From Allokutzneria sp. NRRL B-24872 (GTDB taxonomy: Bacteria; Actinomycetota; Actinomycetes; Mycobacteriales; Pseudonocardiaceae), in contig NZ_MUMH01000076.1 in assembly GCF_002155965.1 (NCBI RefSeq), positions 1 to 56,159 of the forward strand: a stretch of 56,159 nt of DNA. Reading direction: 5' to 3'. Under the pieces are notes generated by a model, which had not been told where the DNA came from, ran no database searches, and saw only the letters and a list, made by a program, of their open reading frames with translations. The position numbers were made by a program, and so were the translations under genes. The stretch's first letter is position 1. Every line of letters begins with the position of its first letter. Shown here in pieces: positions 17,402 through 26,077 of the stretch.

Positions 17402-18016
17402 GTGGCCATCACTCGTTGCCGAGTAGTGGAAGCGCCGAGAACCCGCAGAGCGCCCGCCGTCTTCACAGTCGGCGGTCGAGACCTGGTGCTGCTCGCGGGA
17501 CTCCCGGGAGCGGGGAAATCCGAACTGCTCCGCAGGGCTGACGTGCCCGCGCACGTGAAGGTGCTCGACTCCGACCAGGTCCGCCGCCCGTTGCGCGAGT
17601 TGTTCGGACCGGTGCCCTATCGGCTCTACAGGCCACTCGTGCACATCACCCATCACGCGCGGCTCGTCTGGTACGCCGCCACCGCACGCGGCGCCGTGGT
17701 CGTGCACGAACCCGCGACGCGCGTGAGCACGCGAGTGTGGATCGCCGCGCTGCGCGTGCTGACGCGTCGTTCCGGCACGTTCGTCTGGTTGGACGTCAGC
17801 GCGGTCGAGGCGTTGGCGGGACAGCACAGCAGGGGACGGGTGCTGCCCGCGGAGTCCTTCGCCAAGCACGTCCGCAGGGCCTCCGGCATCCGCAGGCGGT
17901 TGCGCGCGGGCTACACCTTCCCCGGCTGGCGGAAGGTGTGCGTGCTCCGGCGGCACGACATCGACGAGCGGGTCAGGGTCGAGTTCCGGCTTCCGGCTAC
18001 CCTGAGACCCGACTGA
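17402..18016 (+). CDS. P-loop ATP-binding protein, kinase/zeta-toxin-like
   Basis: About 204 residues from GTG 17402. A Walker A motif GLPGAGKSELL lies near residue 33 and is followed by a second-strand acidic pair (KVLDSDQVRRPLRELFG), as in small P-loop kinases and zeta-toxin-like proteins that bind nucleotide and phosphorylate a small substrate. The C-terminal part is very Arg-rich (RRASGIRRRLRAGYTF), suggesting phosphate or nucleic acid contacts. No antitoxin is encoded beside it, so a toxin role is not supported. The start is uncertain because no clear ribosome binding site is visible. It sits between glnD and ffh, where other actinobacteria carry unrelated genes. Confidence 0.7.
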   Translation: MAITRCRVVEAPRTRRAPAVFTVGGRDLVLLAGLPGAGKSELLRRADVPAHVKVLDSDQVRRPLRELFGPVPYRLYRPLVHITHHARLVWYAATARGAVVVHEPATRVSTRVWIAALRVLTRRSGTFVWLDVSAVEALAGQHSRGRVLPAESFAKHVRRASGIRRRLRAGYTFPGWRKVCVLRRHDIDERVRVEFRLPATLRPD

Positions 18017-18053
18017 GCCTGAGCAGACCTCACCTGGCTGGAGCCCGAAACCC

Positions 18054-19595
18054 GTGTTCGACACTCTCTCCGACCGTCTCACAGCGGTACTGAAGAACCT
18101 GCGCGGCAAGGGGCGCCTCTCCGACGCCGACATCGACGCCACCTGCCGCGAGATCCGCATCGCGCTGCTGGAGGCCGACGTCGCGCTGCCCGTGGTGCGG
18201 CAGTTCATCGCGCAGGTCAAGGAGCGGGCCAAGGGCTCGGAGGTCTCCGAGGCCCTGAACCCGGCCCAGCAGGTCGTCAAGATCGTCAACGAGGAGCTCG
18301 TCACCATCCTCGGCGGCGAGACCCGGCGGCTGAACCTGGCCAAGACCGCGCCGACGGTGATCATGCTCGCCGGTCTGCAGGGCGCCGGTAAGACCACGCT
18401 CGCGGGCAAGCTGGCCAAGTTCCTCTCCGGCCAGGGCCACACCCCGCTGCTGGTCGCCTGCGACCTCCAGCGCCCCAACGCGGTCAACCAGCTCCAGGTC
18501 GTCGGCGAGCGCGCCGGGGTCCCGGTCTACGCGCCCGAGCCGGGCAACGGCGTCGGCGACCCGGTCGACGTGGCCCGCCGCGCCATCGAGGAGGCCCGCC
18601 GGGCCCAGCACGACCTGGTGCTGGTCGACACCGCCGGTCGCCTCGGTGTCGACGAGGAGCTGATGAGGCAGGCCGCCGACATCCGCGACGCGGTCCAGCC
18701 CGACGAGATCCTCTTCGTCGTCGACGCGATGATCGGCCAGGACGCGGTCACCACCGCCGAGGCCTTCCGCGACGGCGTCGGCTTCACCGGCGTGGTGCTG
18801 ACCAAGCTCGACGGCGACGCCCGCGGTGGCGCCGCGCTGTCGGTCCGGCACGTCACCGGCCAGCCGATCCTGTTCGCCTCCAGCGGCGAGAAGCTGGAGG
18901 ACTTCGACGTCTTCCACCCGGACCGGATGGCCAGCCGCATCCTGGGCATGGGCGACGTCCTCTCGCTGATCGAGCAGGCCGAGCAGGTCTTCGACGCCCA
19001 GCAGGCCGAGCAGACCGCCGCCAAGATCGGCTCCGGCGAGCTGACGCTGGAGGACTTCCTCGAGCAGATGCTGGCCATCCGCAAGATGGGCCCGATCGCC
19101 AACCTGCTGGGCATGCTGCCGGGCGCGGGCCAGATGAAGGACGCGATGGCCCAGGTCGACGAGAAGCACCTCGACCGGCTCCAGGCGATCATCCGCGGCA
19201 TGACCCCGGCCGAGCGCGCCGACCCGAAGATGATCAACGCATCGCGGCGGCTGCGCATCGCCAACGGCTCCGGTGTCGCGGTCAGCGAGATCAACGACCT
19301 GGTCAACCGCTTCTTCGACGCCCGCAAGATGATGAAGCAGATGGCCGGCCGCTTCGGCATGCCGGGCATGGGCGGTGGCGGTTCCAAGAAGCTCAAGGGC
19401 AAGAAGGGGAAGAAGGGCAAGAAGTTCGGGCCCAAGAACAACACCGGTGGCGCTCTGCCCGCTGGGATGCCCGACCTCTCCGGCATGCCCCCCGGCCTCA
19501 ACCAGCTGCCGCCGGGCCTCGCGGGCCTGGACCAGCTGCCCCCGGGCTTCGACCCCTCGAAGCTGAACTTCGGCAAGAAGAAGAAAAAGGACTAG
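18054..19595 (+). CDS. ffh: Signal recognition particle protein Ffh
   Basis: 513 residues from GTG 18054. N domain (FDTLSDRLTAVLKNLRG), GTPase domain with G1 GLQGAGKTTLAGK, the loop CDLQRPNAVNQL, DTAGRLGVDEE and TKLDGDARGG, then a methionine-containing M domain (GMGDVLSLIEQAEQ ... MLGMLPGAGQMKDAM). The C-terminus is unusual for its Lys/Gly tract and repeated PPG phrases (GMPPGLNQLPPGLAGL), common in actinobacterial Ffh. It binds 4.5S-type RNA and signal sequences and docks on FtsY. No SRP RNA gene was recognised in this window. The next gene starts 2 nt after the stop. Confidence 0.98.
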   Translation: MFDTLSDRLTAVLKNLRGKGRLSDADIDATCREIRIALLEADVALPVVRQFIAQVKERAKGSEVSEALNPAQQVVKIVNEELVTILGGETRRLNLAKTAPTVIMLAGLQGAGKTTLAGKLAKFLSGQGHTPLLVACDLQRPNAVNQLQVVGERAGVPVYAPEPGNGVGDPVDVARRAIEEARRAQHDLVLVDTAGRLGVDEELMRQAADIRDAVQPDEILFVVDAMIGQDAVTTAEAFRDGVGFTGVVLTKLDGDARGGAALSVRHVTGQPILFASSGEKLEDFDVFHPDRMASRILGMGDVLSLIEQAEQVFDAQQAEQTAAKIGSGELTLEDFLEQMLAIRKMGPIANLLGMLPGAGQMKDAMAQVDEKHLDRLQAIIRGMTPAERADPKMINASRRLRIANGSGVAVSEINDLVNRFFDARKMMKQMAGRFGMPGMGGGGSKKLKGKKGKKGKKFGPKNNTGGALPAGMPDLSGMPPGLNQLPPGLAGLDQLPPGFDPSKLNFGKKKKKD

Positions 19596-19597
19596 CC

Positions 19598-20683
19598 GTG
19601 CCGAACCTGCACCTGCGCGGGGTCGTGCTGCCCCGCGAGGAGCACGGCGACGACGTCCGCGACGTGTGGGTGGCCGACGGGCTGATCTCGTTCGAGCCGG
19701 TGCCCGACGCCGTCACGGTCGCGGACGGCTGCTGGATCGTGCCGGGGCTGGTCGACGCGCACTGCCACGTCGGCATCGGCCCCGGCGGCCCGGTCGACCT
19801 GCCGGAAGCCGCCGCGCAGGCGGAGATCGACCGCGACGCGGGCACCCTGCTGATCAGGGACTGCGGCTCGCCGATCGACACCCGGCCGCTCCAACAGCGC
19901 GAGGACCTGCCGAGGCTGATCAGGGCGGGACGGCACATCTCCCGGCCCAAGCGCTACATCCCCTACCTCGGCGTCGACGTCGAGGACCCGGCCGACCTGC
20001 CCGCCGCCGTCGCGGAGCAGGCCGCCTACGGCGACGGCTGGGTCAAACTCGTCGGCGACTGGATCGACCGCGGCGTCGGCGACCTCGCCCCGCTCTGGCC
20101 CGAGGACGTGCTCGCCGAGGCGATCGAGGTCGCGCACGGAGCAGGCGCCCGCGTGACCGCGCACGTGTTCTCGGAGGACGCGGTCCCCGGCCTGGTCAAC
20201 GCCGGGATCGACTGCATCGAGCACGGCACCGGGCTCAGCCGCGAGGTGATCGACGTGATGGCCGAGCGCGGCACCGCGCTGGTCCCCACGCTGATCAACA
20301 TCGAGAACTTCCCCGACATCGCCGACAAGGCGGCCAAGTACCCGCGGTACGCGGGGCACATGCGCAGCCTCTACGCGAATTCGCGCGAGACCGTCGCGCA
20401 GGCGATCGAGGCGGGCGTGCCGGTGTACGCGGGCACCGACGCGGGCGGCGGCATCAAGCACGGCCGCATCGCCGACGAGATCGCCGCGCTGCACTCGGTG
20501 GGGATGAGCGCCGAGCAGGCCATCGGCGCGGCGAGCTGGGCCGCCCGACGCTGGCTCGGCATGTCCTCGATCGCCCACGGCACCCCCGCCGACCTGGTCG
20601 TCTACGACAGGGACCCGAGGGTGGACCTGGCCGCGCTGCGCACGCCGTCGCTGGTCGTGCTGCGTGGTCGTCCGATGCGGTGA
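19598..20683 (+). CDS. Amidohydrolase (imidazolonepropionase-like, Rv2915c type)
   Basis: 361 residues from GTG 19598, 2 nt after ffh, so the two are co-transcribed. Amidohydrolase motifs are VPGLVDAHCHVG (metal-binding H-x-H), WVKLVGDW (position of a metal-bridging lysine), the middle histidines (VTAHVFSED, CIEHGTG) and VYAGTDAGGG (catalytic aspartate). The family hydrolyses C-N or C-O bonds in a TIM barrel with one or two metals; the substrate is unknown. An amidohydrolase directly after ffh is also seen in mycobacteria, so the linkage is conserved even though its meaning is not known. Confidence 0.9.
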   Translation: MPNLHLRGVVLPREEHGDDVRDVWVADGLISFEPVPDAVTVADGCWIVPGLVDAHCHVGIGPGGPVDLPEAAAQAEIDRDAGTLLIRDCGSPIDTRPLQQREDLPRLIRAGRHISRPKRYIPYLGVDVEDPADLPAAVAEQAAYGDGWVKLVGDWIDRGVGDLAPLWPEDVLAEAIEVAHGAGARVTAHVFSEDAVPGLVNAGIDCIEHGTGLSREVIDVMAERGTALVPTLINIENFPDIADKAAKYPRYAGHMRSLYANSRETVAQAIEAGVPVYAGTDAGGGIKHGRIADEIAALHSVGMSAEQAIGAASWAARRWLGMSSIAHGTPADLVVYDRDPRVDLAALRTPSLVVLRGRPMR

Positions 20684-20745
20684 CCTGCGGGCGCCCCGCC
20701 ACCGGCTAGCGTCTCGACCACGGCGTCACGGGGTATGGAGGGTGT

Positions 20746-21627
20746 GTGGAAGACCAACGGCAGGACTCCGGTGGTACCGATGACCATTCCTCCGAAGCCG
20801 CCACTCCGCCGATGGGTGTTCCGCAGCCCTCGTGGGCCGCGTACGGGATGCCGATGCGCGGGGTCCAGGACGGCAGGGACGTCAAGCTGCACACCAGGTT
20901 CTGGGAGGCCGAGCAGGTCGCCGCGGCCCGGGGCAGCCTGCACTGGGGCTTCCTGGCCTTCTTCATCGGCTTCGGCGGCTTCTACCTGCTGTCGCTGCTG
21001 ATCAGCGTGCTCATGGCGGGGCAGCTGCGCGGCTTCGACCCCGCCGACCCGCCCAAGCTCGGCCCGCTGCTGCTGCTCGCCTTCGTGCCCAACCTGCTGC
21101 TCGGCCTCGGCCCCGCCGTGGTGTCGTGGATGCGCGGCAGGGGCCCGGTCTCCGACTTCGGCTTCAAGCCGACCATGCGCGACGTGCGCGTCGGCGTGCT
21201 GTGCGGGCTCGCCGCGCTCGTGCCCGCGTGGATCATCGGGCTGATCCTGGTCCGCAATTCGGGTGACGGCGGCCCGGAGGGGCCGATCGCCGGGCTGCCG
21301 GTGTTCTCCGAGGGGCAGACGATCTGGCTGGCGATCTTCGTCCTGTTCATCGCCGTCGGCGCCCCGATCACCGAGGAACTGCTGGTCAGGGGCGCGCTGT
21401 GGGGAGCGCTCGAACACTATCGGGTGCCGAGGTATGCGATTCTGGTGCTCACCACGATGATGTTCGCGTTCATCCACCAGGAACCGGACCGGATGCCGCT
21501 ACTGTTCGCGGCCGGGTTGCTCCTCGGAACCGCCCGCATGATCACCGGACGGATCGGCGCCAGCATCGTGGCCCACGCCGTCTACAACCTGCTGCCCGCC
21601 ACGGTGCTGTTCTTCGCGGCCGGTTGA
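20746..21627 (+). CDS. CPBP-family intramembrane metalloprotease, copy 1
   Basis: 293 residues from GTG 20746. A polar N-terminal region of about 70 residues precedes roughly seven hydrophobic helices. The CPBP (CAAX protease and bacteriocin-processing) motifs are all present: ITEELLVRGALWG (EExxxR), MMFAFIHQE (FxxxH) and IVAHAVYNLLPA (HxxxN). These membrane enzymes cleave prenylated or other membrane proteins; substrates in actinobacteria are mostly unknown. A second CPBP gene follows after 45 nt, so the pair probably arose by duplication and is co-transcribed. Confidence 0.9.
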   Translation: MEDQRQDSGGTDDHSSEAATPPMGVPQPSWAAYGMPMRGVQDGRDVKLHTRFWEAEQVAAARGSLHWGFLAFFIGFGGFYLLSLLISVLMAGQLRGFDPADPPKLGPLLLLAFVPNLLLGLGPAVVSWMRGRGPVSDFGFKPTMRDVRVGVLCGLAALVPAWIIGLILVRNSGDGGPEGPIAGLPVFSEGQTIWLAIFVLFIAVGAPITEELLVRGALWGALEHYRVPRYAILVLTTMMFAFIHQEPDRMPLLFAAGLLLGTARMITGRIGASIVAHAVYNLLPATVLFFAAG

Positions 21628-21672
21628 GCTCCACCGCATCCCGTTCTCAGCACCCGACGTTCGGAGGCGCAC

Positions 21673-22476
21673 GTGAACGCACCGCAGGAGTCGAGCGGTG
21701 GTGGCGTGCGCGCCTGGGCGGCCTACCTGCGCGCGCTGGGCAGCAGCCCGGCCCCCGCCCACGGTCCGGACACCCCGGTCCGCGCGCACCGCTGGGGCTT
21801 CGGCGCCTTCCTGCTCGCCCAGTTGGTGTTCCTGCTGGTCTCGGTGTTCCTCGCGGCGATGTTCCGCCCGGCCGCCGGCGAACCGCTCTCGCACCTCGGG
21901 CTGGTGCTGACGCTGTCGGTGCCGATCGTGCTCGCCGCCGCGGTCGGGATCGCCGCGACGAAGTTCCGGGGCAACGGCCCGCTGATCGACCTGCGCATCG
22001 AGTGGCGCTGGTCGGACGTGGTGCTCGGGCTGACCATCGGGGTGATCAGCCTGGTCCCGACGCTGATCGCGTCCTCGCTGTGGACCAAGTGGATGGGCAA
22101 GGACGAGGCCAGCTCGGCCGTGGGCAACGTGCTCGACGGCGTGCACCTCTCGCCGACCGTCGCGGTCCTGGTCTTCCTGCACCTGTGGCTGATCGCGCCG
22201 ATCTGTGAGGAAATCCTCTACCGCGGCCTGGTCTGGGGGGCCGCCGAGCGCCTCAAGTGGAGCCGGTGGGCCGCCTTCGGCGTCAGCACCTCGATCTTCG
22301 CCGTCGCCCACCTGGAACCGGCGCGCACCCCGTTGCTGCTGGTCATCGCCATCCCGATCGGCCTGGCCAGGCTGATCACCGGGCGCCTGCTGGCCAGCAT
22401 CGTCGCCCACCAGGTGAACAACCTGCTCCCGGCGCTGGGGCTGCTGCTGACGGTGCTCGGCGTGCTGCCCGCCTAG
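21673..22476 (+). CDS. CPBP-family intramembrane metalloprotease, copy 2
   Basis: 267 residues from GTG 21673. It shares the CPBP active-site set with its neighbour: ICEEILYRGLVWGAAE, STSIFAVAHLEPAR and IVAHQVNNLLPA, embedded in hydrophobic helices. Outside the motifs it differs clearly from copy 1, so the duplication is old or the two have different substrates. No bacteriocin or prenylated-peptide gene is visible nearby. The gene lies just upstream of the rpsP promoter. Confidence 0.9.
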   Translation: MNAPQESSGGGVRAWAAYLRALGSSPAPAHGPDTPVRAHRWGFGAFLLAQLVFLLVSVFLAAMFRPAAGEPLSHLGLVLTLSVPIVLAAAVGIAATKFRGNGPLIDLRIEWRWSDVVLGLTIGVISLVPTLIASSLWTKWMGKDEASSAVGNVLDGVHLSPTVAVLVFLHLWLIAPICEEILYRGLVWGAAERLKWSRWAAFGVSTSIFAVAHLEPARTPLLLVIAIPIGLARLITGRLLASIVAHQVNNLLPALGLLLTVLGVLPA

Positions 22477-22508
22477 GGCGTGTTCGGCCGCCCCCGCCGA
22501 TCTGGCAC

Positions 22509-22514
22509 AATGGC
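22509..22514 (+). promoter_or_regulatory. Candidate -10 (CACAAT) for the rpsP operon
   Basis: The 165-nt gap before rpsP contains CTGGCACAATGG, a close match to the actinobacterial -10 apart from its first base. Transcription from here would give a leader of about 120 nt. GAGGAG lies near 22625, upstream of the rpsP GTG. Confidence 0.4.
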
Positions 22515-22641
22515 TGGCTGTCCGCCCTGCTCGGCCCCTCTCGCCGGTCAAGGGCGCCTAGACATCTGGACGTTCTGACCCGCAACCCCACGCTGGTCAC
22601 GAGCGCTCAACCGTGAACACAGTTGAGGAGCACTCCTACCC

Positions 22642-23100
22642 GTGGCCGTCAAGATCAAGCTCATGCGGCTTGGCAAGATCCGTTCGCCGCACTACCGCAT
22701 CGTCATCGCCGACTCGCGCACCCGTCGCAACGGCAAGGCGATCGAGACGATCGGCAAGTACCACCCCAAGGAAGAGCCGAGCCTGGTCGAGGTCGACTCC
22801 GAGCGCGCGCAGTACTGGCTGGGTGTCGGCGCGCAGCCGACCGAGCCCGTGCAGCGCCTGCTGGAGCTGACCGGTGACTGGCAGAAGCACAAGGGCCTGC
22901 CGGCGCCCGCCGAGGGCACCCTGAAGGTCAAGGAGCCGAAGGCCGACAAGAAGGCCCTCTTCGAGGCCGCTCTCGAGGCCGCGGGTTCCGAGCCCAGCGT
23001 CGACGCCACCACGCCGAAGAAGAAGCCCGCCAAGAAGGCGGACAAGGCTGAGGCCAAGACCGAGGGCGACGCCGAGAAGGCCGAGGGCGGCGAGGCGTGA
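22642..23100 (+). CDS. rpsP: 30S ribosomal protein S16
   Basis: 152 residues from GTG 22642. The N-terminal 85 residues are standard S16 ([24 protein letters not shown] in two phrases, then [16 protein letters not shown]). The remaining about 65 residues are a Lys/Ala/Glu-rich tail ([14 protein letters not shown]), as in many actinobacteria. It is the first gene of rpsP-khpA-rimM-trmD, a ribosome assembly operon. The stop overlaps the khpA start by 4 nt (GTGA). Confidence 0.98.
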   Translation: MAVKIKLMRLGKIRSPHYRIVIADSRTRRNGKAIETIGKYHPKEEPSLVEVDSERAQYWLGVGAQPTEPVQRLLELTGDWQKHKGLPAPAEGTLKVKEPKADKKALFEAALEAAGSEPSVDATTPKKKPAKKADKAEAKTEGDAEKAEGGEA

Positions 23101-23336
23101 GCGAGCTCGCGGACGCTCTCGAGCACCTCGTCCGCGGCATCGTCGAGAACCCGGACGACGTGCGCGTCCAGTTGATCACGACTCGGCGTGGCCGCACCCT
23201 TGAGGTGCACGTGCACCCCGACGACCTGGGCAAGGTGATCGGTCGGGGCGGTCGTACCGCAACGGCGCTGCGCACCGTCATGTCCGGTATCGGTGGCCGC
23301 GGCCTGCGCGTCGACGTCATCGACACCGACCGCTGA
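23097..23336 (+). CDS. khpA: KH-domain RNA-binding protein KhpA
   Basis: 79 residues from GTG 23097, overlapping the rpsP stop by 4 nt. It is a single KH domain with the RNA-binding GxxG loop in [13 protein letters not shown] and the strand HVHPDDLGK before it. KhpA proteins bind RNA, often with KhpB/Jag, and influence ribosome assembly, cell-wall growth and division. Placement between rpsP and rimM is conserved across actinobacteria and firmicutes. Confidence 0.96.
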   Translation: MSELADALEHLVRGIVENPDDVRVQLITTRRGRTLEVHVHPDDLGKVIGRGGRTATALRTVMSGIGGRGLRVDVIDTDR

Positions 23337-23352
23337 GCGAGATCGGGACGAA

Positions 23353-23862
23353 GTGGAACTGGTAGTCGGACGTGTGGTGAAACCGCACGGTGTCCGTGGC
23401 GAGCTCGTGATCGACGTCCGAACGGACTCGCCCGAGGACCGCTTCGCTCCCGGTGTCGCGCTCGGCGTGCGCGGCTCGACGAGAACACTCACCGTCGCGG
23501 CCGCCCGGCCTCACACCGGGCGGCTGCTGGTGTTCTTCGACGGCCTCGGCACCCGCGAGGCGGCCGAGGACCTGCGGGGGAGCCTGCTCACCGTCGAGGT
23601 GGACCGGCTCCCGCCGATCGAGGACCCGGACGAGTTCTACGACCACCAGCTCGAGGGGCTGGCCGTGGAGCTGCTGGACGGCACCGCCGTCGGGACCGTG
23701 CGCGAGATCGCACACGGCCCCGGTGGGGAGCTGCTCGTGGTCAAGGCCCAGGACGGGCGCGAGGTGCTGATCCCGTTCGTGGAGCAGATCGTGCCGACCG
23801 TCGACATCGCGGGCGGCCGGGTGGTCATCGACCCGCCGGACGGCCTGCTGAGCATCGAGTAG
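23353..23862 (+). CDS. rimM: Ribosome maturation factor RimM
   Basis: 169 residues from GTG 23353, the start that gives the family N-terminus [20 protein letters not shown]; an upstream in-frame start would overlap khpA. The RimM N domain is followed by the PRC-barrel domain ([18 protein letters not shown] ... [20 protein letters not shown]). RimM binds S19 and helps mature the 30S head. It lies 16 nt after khpA and 2 nt before trmD. Confidence 0.97.
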   Translation: MELVVGRVVKPHGVRGELVIDVRTDSPEDRFAPGVALGVRGSTRTLTVAAARPHTGRLLVFFDGLGTREAAEDLRGSLLTVEVDRLPPIEDPDEFYDHQLEGLAVELLDGTAVGTVREIAHGPGGELLVVKAQDGREVLIPFVEQIVPTVDIAGGRVVIDPPDGLLSIE

Positions 23863-23864
23863 CG

Positions 23865-24629
23865 ATGCGCGTCGACGTCATCACGATCTTCCCGGACTAC
23901 CTCTCCCCGCTGCGCGAGGCGCTGCTGGGCAAGGCCATCGACAAGGGCCTGCTCGAACTGGGCGTGCACGACCTGCGCAGGTGGACCTACGACGTCCACA
24001 AGGCGGTCGACGACAGCCCGTTCGGCGGCGGCCCGGGCATGGTGATGAAGCCCCAGGTGTGGGGGGAGGCACTGGAGGAGGTCTGCGCCGGTGCCGCACC
24101 GCGCCTCATCGTGCCCACCCCCGCCGGCCGCCCGTTCACCCAGGCGGTCGCCGAGGAGTTGGCGCAGGAGTCCCACCTGGTCTTCGCCTGCGGCCGCTAC
24201 GAGGGCATCGACCAGCGGGTGATCGACGATGCCGCGACCAGGATGCCGGTGGAGGAACTGTCCATCGGCGACTACGTGCTGGTCGGCGGCGAGGTGGCGG
24301 TGCTCGCCATCGTGGAGGCGGTGGTCCGGCTGCTGCCCGGGGTGCTCGGCAACCCGGCGTCGCACCAGCAGGACTCCTTCTCCGACGGCCTGCTCGAAGG
24401 GCCGAGCTACACCCGCCCCGTGGTCTGGAAGGACCGCGAGGTGCCCGAGGTGCTGCGCTCCGGCAACCACGCCGCGATCGCCCGCTGGAGGCGCGACCGG
24501 GCGCTGGAGAGGACCTTCGAACGCAGGCCCGACCTGCTCGCGGCCCTCCCGGAGTCCGGGCTGGACAAGCAGGACCGTAAACTCCTCGACCGGTTGCGTG
24601 ACCAGCAGCTACCCGGGTCGATTTCATGA
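23865..24629 (+). CDS. trmD: tRNA (guanine-37-N1) methyltransferase
   Basis: 254 residues. SPOUT-knot signatures are visible: [13 protein letters not shown] at the start, [26 protein letters not shown] and the deep-knot SAM site ([15 protein letters not shown]), followed by the C-terminal tRNA-binding helical part. It methylates G37 next to the anticodon to prevent frameshifting. It is the fourth gene of the rpsP operon and starts 2 nt after rimM. Confidence 0.98.
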   Translation: MRVDVITIFPDYLSPLREALLGKAIDKGLLELGVHDLRRWTYDVHKAVDDSPFGGGPGMVMKPQVWGEALEEVCAGAAPRLIVPTPAGRPFTQAVAEELAQESHLVFACGRYEGIDQRVIDDAATRMPVEELSIGDYVLVGGEVAVLAIVEAVVRLLPGVLGNPASHQQDSFSDGLLEGPSYTRPVVWKDREVPEVLRSGNHAAIARWRRDRALERTFERRPDLLAALPESGLDKQDRKLLDRLRDQQLPGSIS

Positions 24630-24784
24630 CCGGGCAACCCGTCTGGCAGACTGGACAGGTTGCCGCCGCCGGGTGAATCCCGGTGCGCCCAGCCAAGCCA
24701 TCTCCCGCCGCAGGGGATGTCCTCGTCATCTGACGGGTGGACCCGAGGCGGAGAGCACGAAGCACACGTGAGGACGGACCCCCG
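24630..24784 (+). other. Gap before rplS with possible leader folds
   Basis: The 155-nt gap holds several GC-rich inverted repeats (for example CCGGG and CCCGG around TGAAT near 24671-24685) and could be a transcribed leader controlling L19. I see no recognised leader class and no strong terminator after trmD. Confidence 0.3.
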
Positions 24785-25144
24785 ATGAACACCCTGGACG
24801 CCTTGGACGCCCAGTCGCTGCGCTCCGACATTCCGGACTTCCGCCCGGGCGACACCCTCAAGGTCCACGTCCGCGTCATCGAGGGCTCGCGCTCGCGAGT
24901 CCAGGTCTTCCAGGGCGTGGTCATCCGTCGGCACGGCGGCGGCCTGCAGGAGACCTTCACGGTCCGCAAGGTCTCCTTCGGCGTCGGCGTCGAGCGCACC
25001 TTCCCGGTGCACTCCCCGAACATCGCCCAGATCGAGGTCGCGACCCGCGGTGACGTGCGTCGCGCCAAGCTCTACTACCTCCGTGAGCTTCGCGGCAAGG
25101 CCGCCAAGATCAAGGAGAAGCGCGACACGGTCCGCAGCTCCTGA
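24785..25144 (+). CDS. rplS: 50S ribosomal protein L19
   Basis: 119 residues from ATG 24785; the frame stays open upstream but the family start ([23 protein letters not shown]) fixes this codon. L19 hallmarks are [44 protein letters not shown] and the C-terminal [20 protein letters not shown]. It lies at the 30S-50S interface. The gene is separated from trmD by a 155-nt gap and is followed after 33 nt by lepB. Confidence 0.98.
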   Translation: MNTLDALDAQSLRSDIPDFRPGDTLKVHVRVIEGSRSRVQVFQGVVIRRHGGGLQETFTVRKVSFGVGVERTFPVHSPNIAQIEVATRGDVRRAKLYYLRELRGKAAKIKEKRDTVRSS

Positions 25145-25177
25145 CGCACGTCGTCGAGAACTGCGTAGCCTGGCGTC

Positions 25178-26062
25178 GTGGCCGAACTAGATCCTTCGCC
25201 CGCCGCACAGGGTGATCCCGATTCCGGTTCCTCGGACGGAGATCACCCTGTCGGCGAGAAGCCGGCGAAGAAGAAGAGCTCCTTCTGGCGTGAGCTGCCG
25301 ATCCTCATCCTCACCGCCCTGGTGCTCACCTTCCTGATCCAGACCTTCCTGGCCCGGGTCTACGTGATCCCCTCGCAGTCCATGGAGACGACCCTCCACG
25401 GCTGCTTCGGGTGCACGAACGACCGGGTGCTGGTCGACAAGATCACCTACAACTTCACCGATCCCAAGCCCGGTGACGTGGTGGTCTTCCGAGGTCCGGA
25501 CTCGTGGAGCCAGACGGAGTTCGACGACAACCGCTCGGACAACGTGGTCGTCCGCTGGTTCCAGGAGCTCGGGTCGGTCATCGGCCTCGCTCCGCCGAAC
25601 GAGCGCGACTTCGTCAAGCGCGTGATCGCCGTCGGCGGCCAGACCGTCGAGTGCTGCACTCCGGACAACAAGGTCAAGGTCGACGGCAAGCCGCTGACCG
25701 AGCCCTACATCCACTACGAGGAGGGCCGCGGCGACAAGCAGGAGGAGTTCGCCGCCGTCAAGGTCCCCGAGGGCCAGCTCTGGATGATGGGCGACAACCG
25801 CAACAACTCCTCCGACTCGCGCGCGGACAACCACGGGCCGGTGCCGGTGGCCAACGTGATCGGCAAGGCTCAGTTCATCGTGCTGCCGCCGAGTCGTTGG
25901 CAGGGCATCGACAACCCGAACCCGCAGGCCGTCGCGCTCTCCGCGCCCGCGTGGCAGGCAGGTCTGCCCGCCGGACTCGGGCTCGCGGCCGCGTGGCCGG
26001 TGCTCTGGCTGTTCCGCCGCACCAGCCGCGGCATCCGCTCCCGGATGACCAGCCAGGACTAA
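25178..26062 (+). CDS. lepB: Signal peptidase I
   Basis: 294 residues. A polar N-terminal region is followed by a transmembrane helix (ELPILILTALVLTFLIQTF). The catalytic serine is S68 in YVIPSQSMETTL, and the general-base lysine is about K147 in RDFVKRVIAVGG. The GDNRNNSSDSRA box is also complete. A second hydrophobic helix (AGLPAGLGLAAAWPVLWLF) anchors the C-terminus. It removes signal peptides at the outer face of the membrane. Insertion of a Cys-containing segment (HGCFGCTNDR) near the active site is common in actinobacterial forms. Confidence 0.97.
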   Translation: MAELDPSPAAQGDPDSGSSDGDHPVGEKPAKKKSSFWRELPILILTALVLTFLIQTFLARVYVIPSQSMETTLHGCFGCTNDRVLVDKITYNFTDPKPGDVVVFRGPDSWSQTEFDDNRSDNVVVRWFQELGSVIGLAPPNERDFVKRVIAVGGQTVECCTPDNKVKVDGKPLTEPYIHYEEGRGDKQEEFAAVKVPEGQLWMMGDNRNNSSDSRADNHGPVPVANVIGKAQFIVLPPSRWQGIDNPNPQAVALSAPAWQAGLPAGLGLAAAWPVLWLFRRTSRGIRSRMTSQD

Positions 26063-26077
26063 AGGTCAGCGCTGCTG

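Noticed and set aside
17122-17541. A 139-residue frame in the gap after glnD
   Set aside because: Its sequence is Arg/Pro/Ser-rich without hydrophobic or conserved segments, it covers a strong hairpin, and it overlaps the start of the better-supported P-loop gene.
17402-18016. Zeta-toxin of a toxin-antitoxin pair
   Set aside because: Only a P-loop is shared; no epsilon-type antitoxin is encoded next to it.
19380-19570. PPG-containing repeats at the Ffh C-terminus as a collagen-like or recombined tail
   Set aside because: Lys/Gly/Pro-rich Ffh tails are normal in actinobacteria, and no frameshift or repeat boundary is seen.
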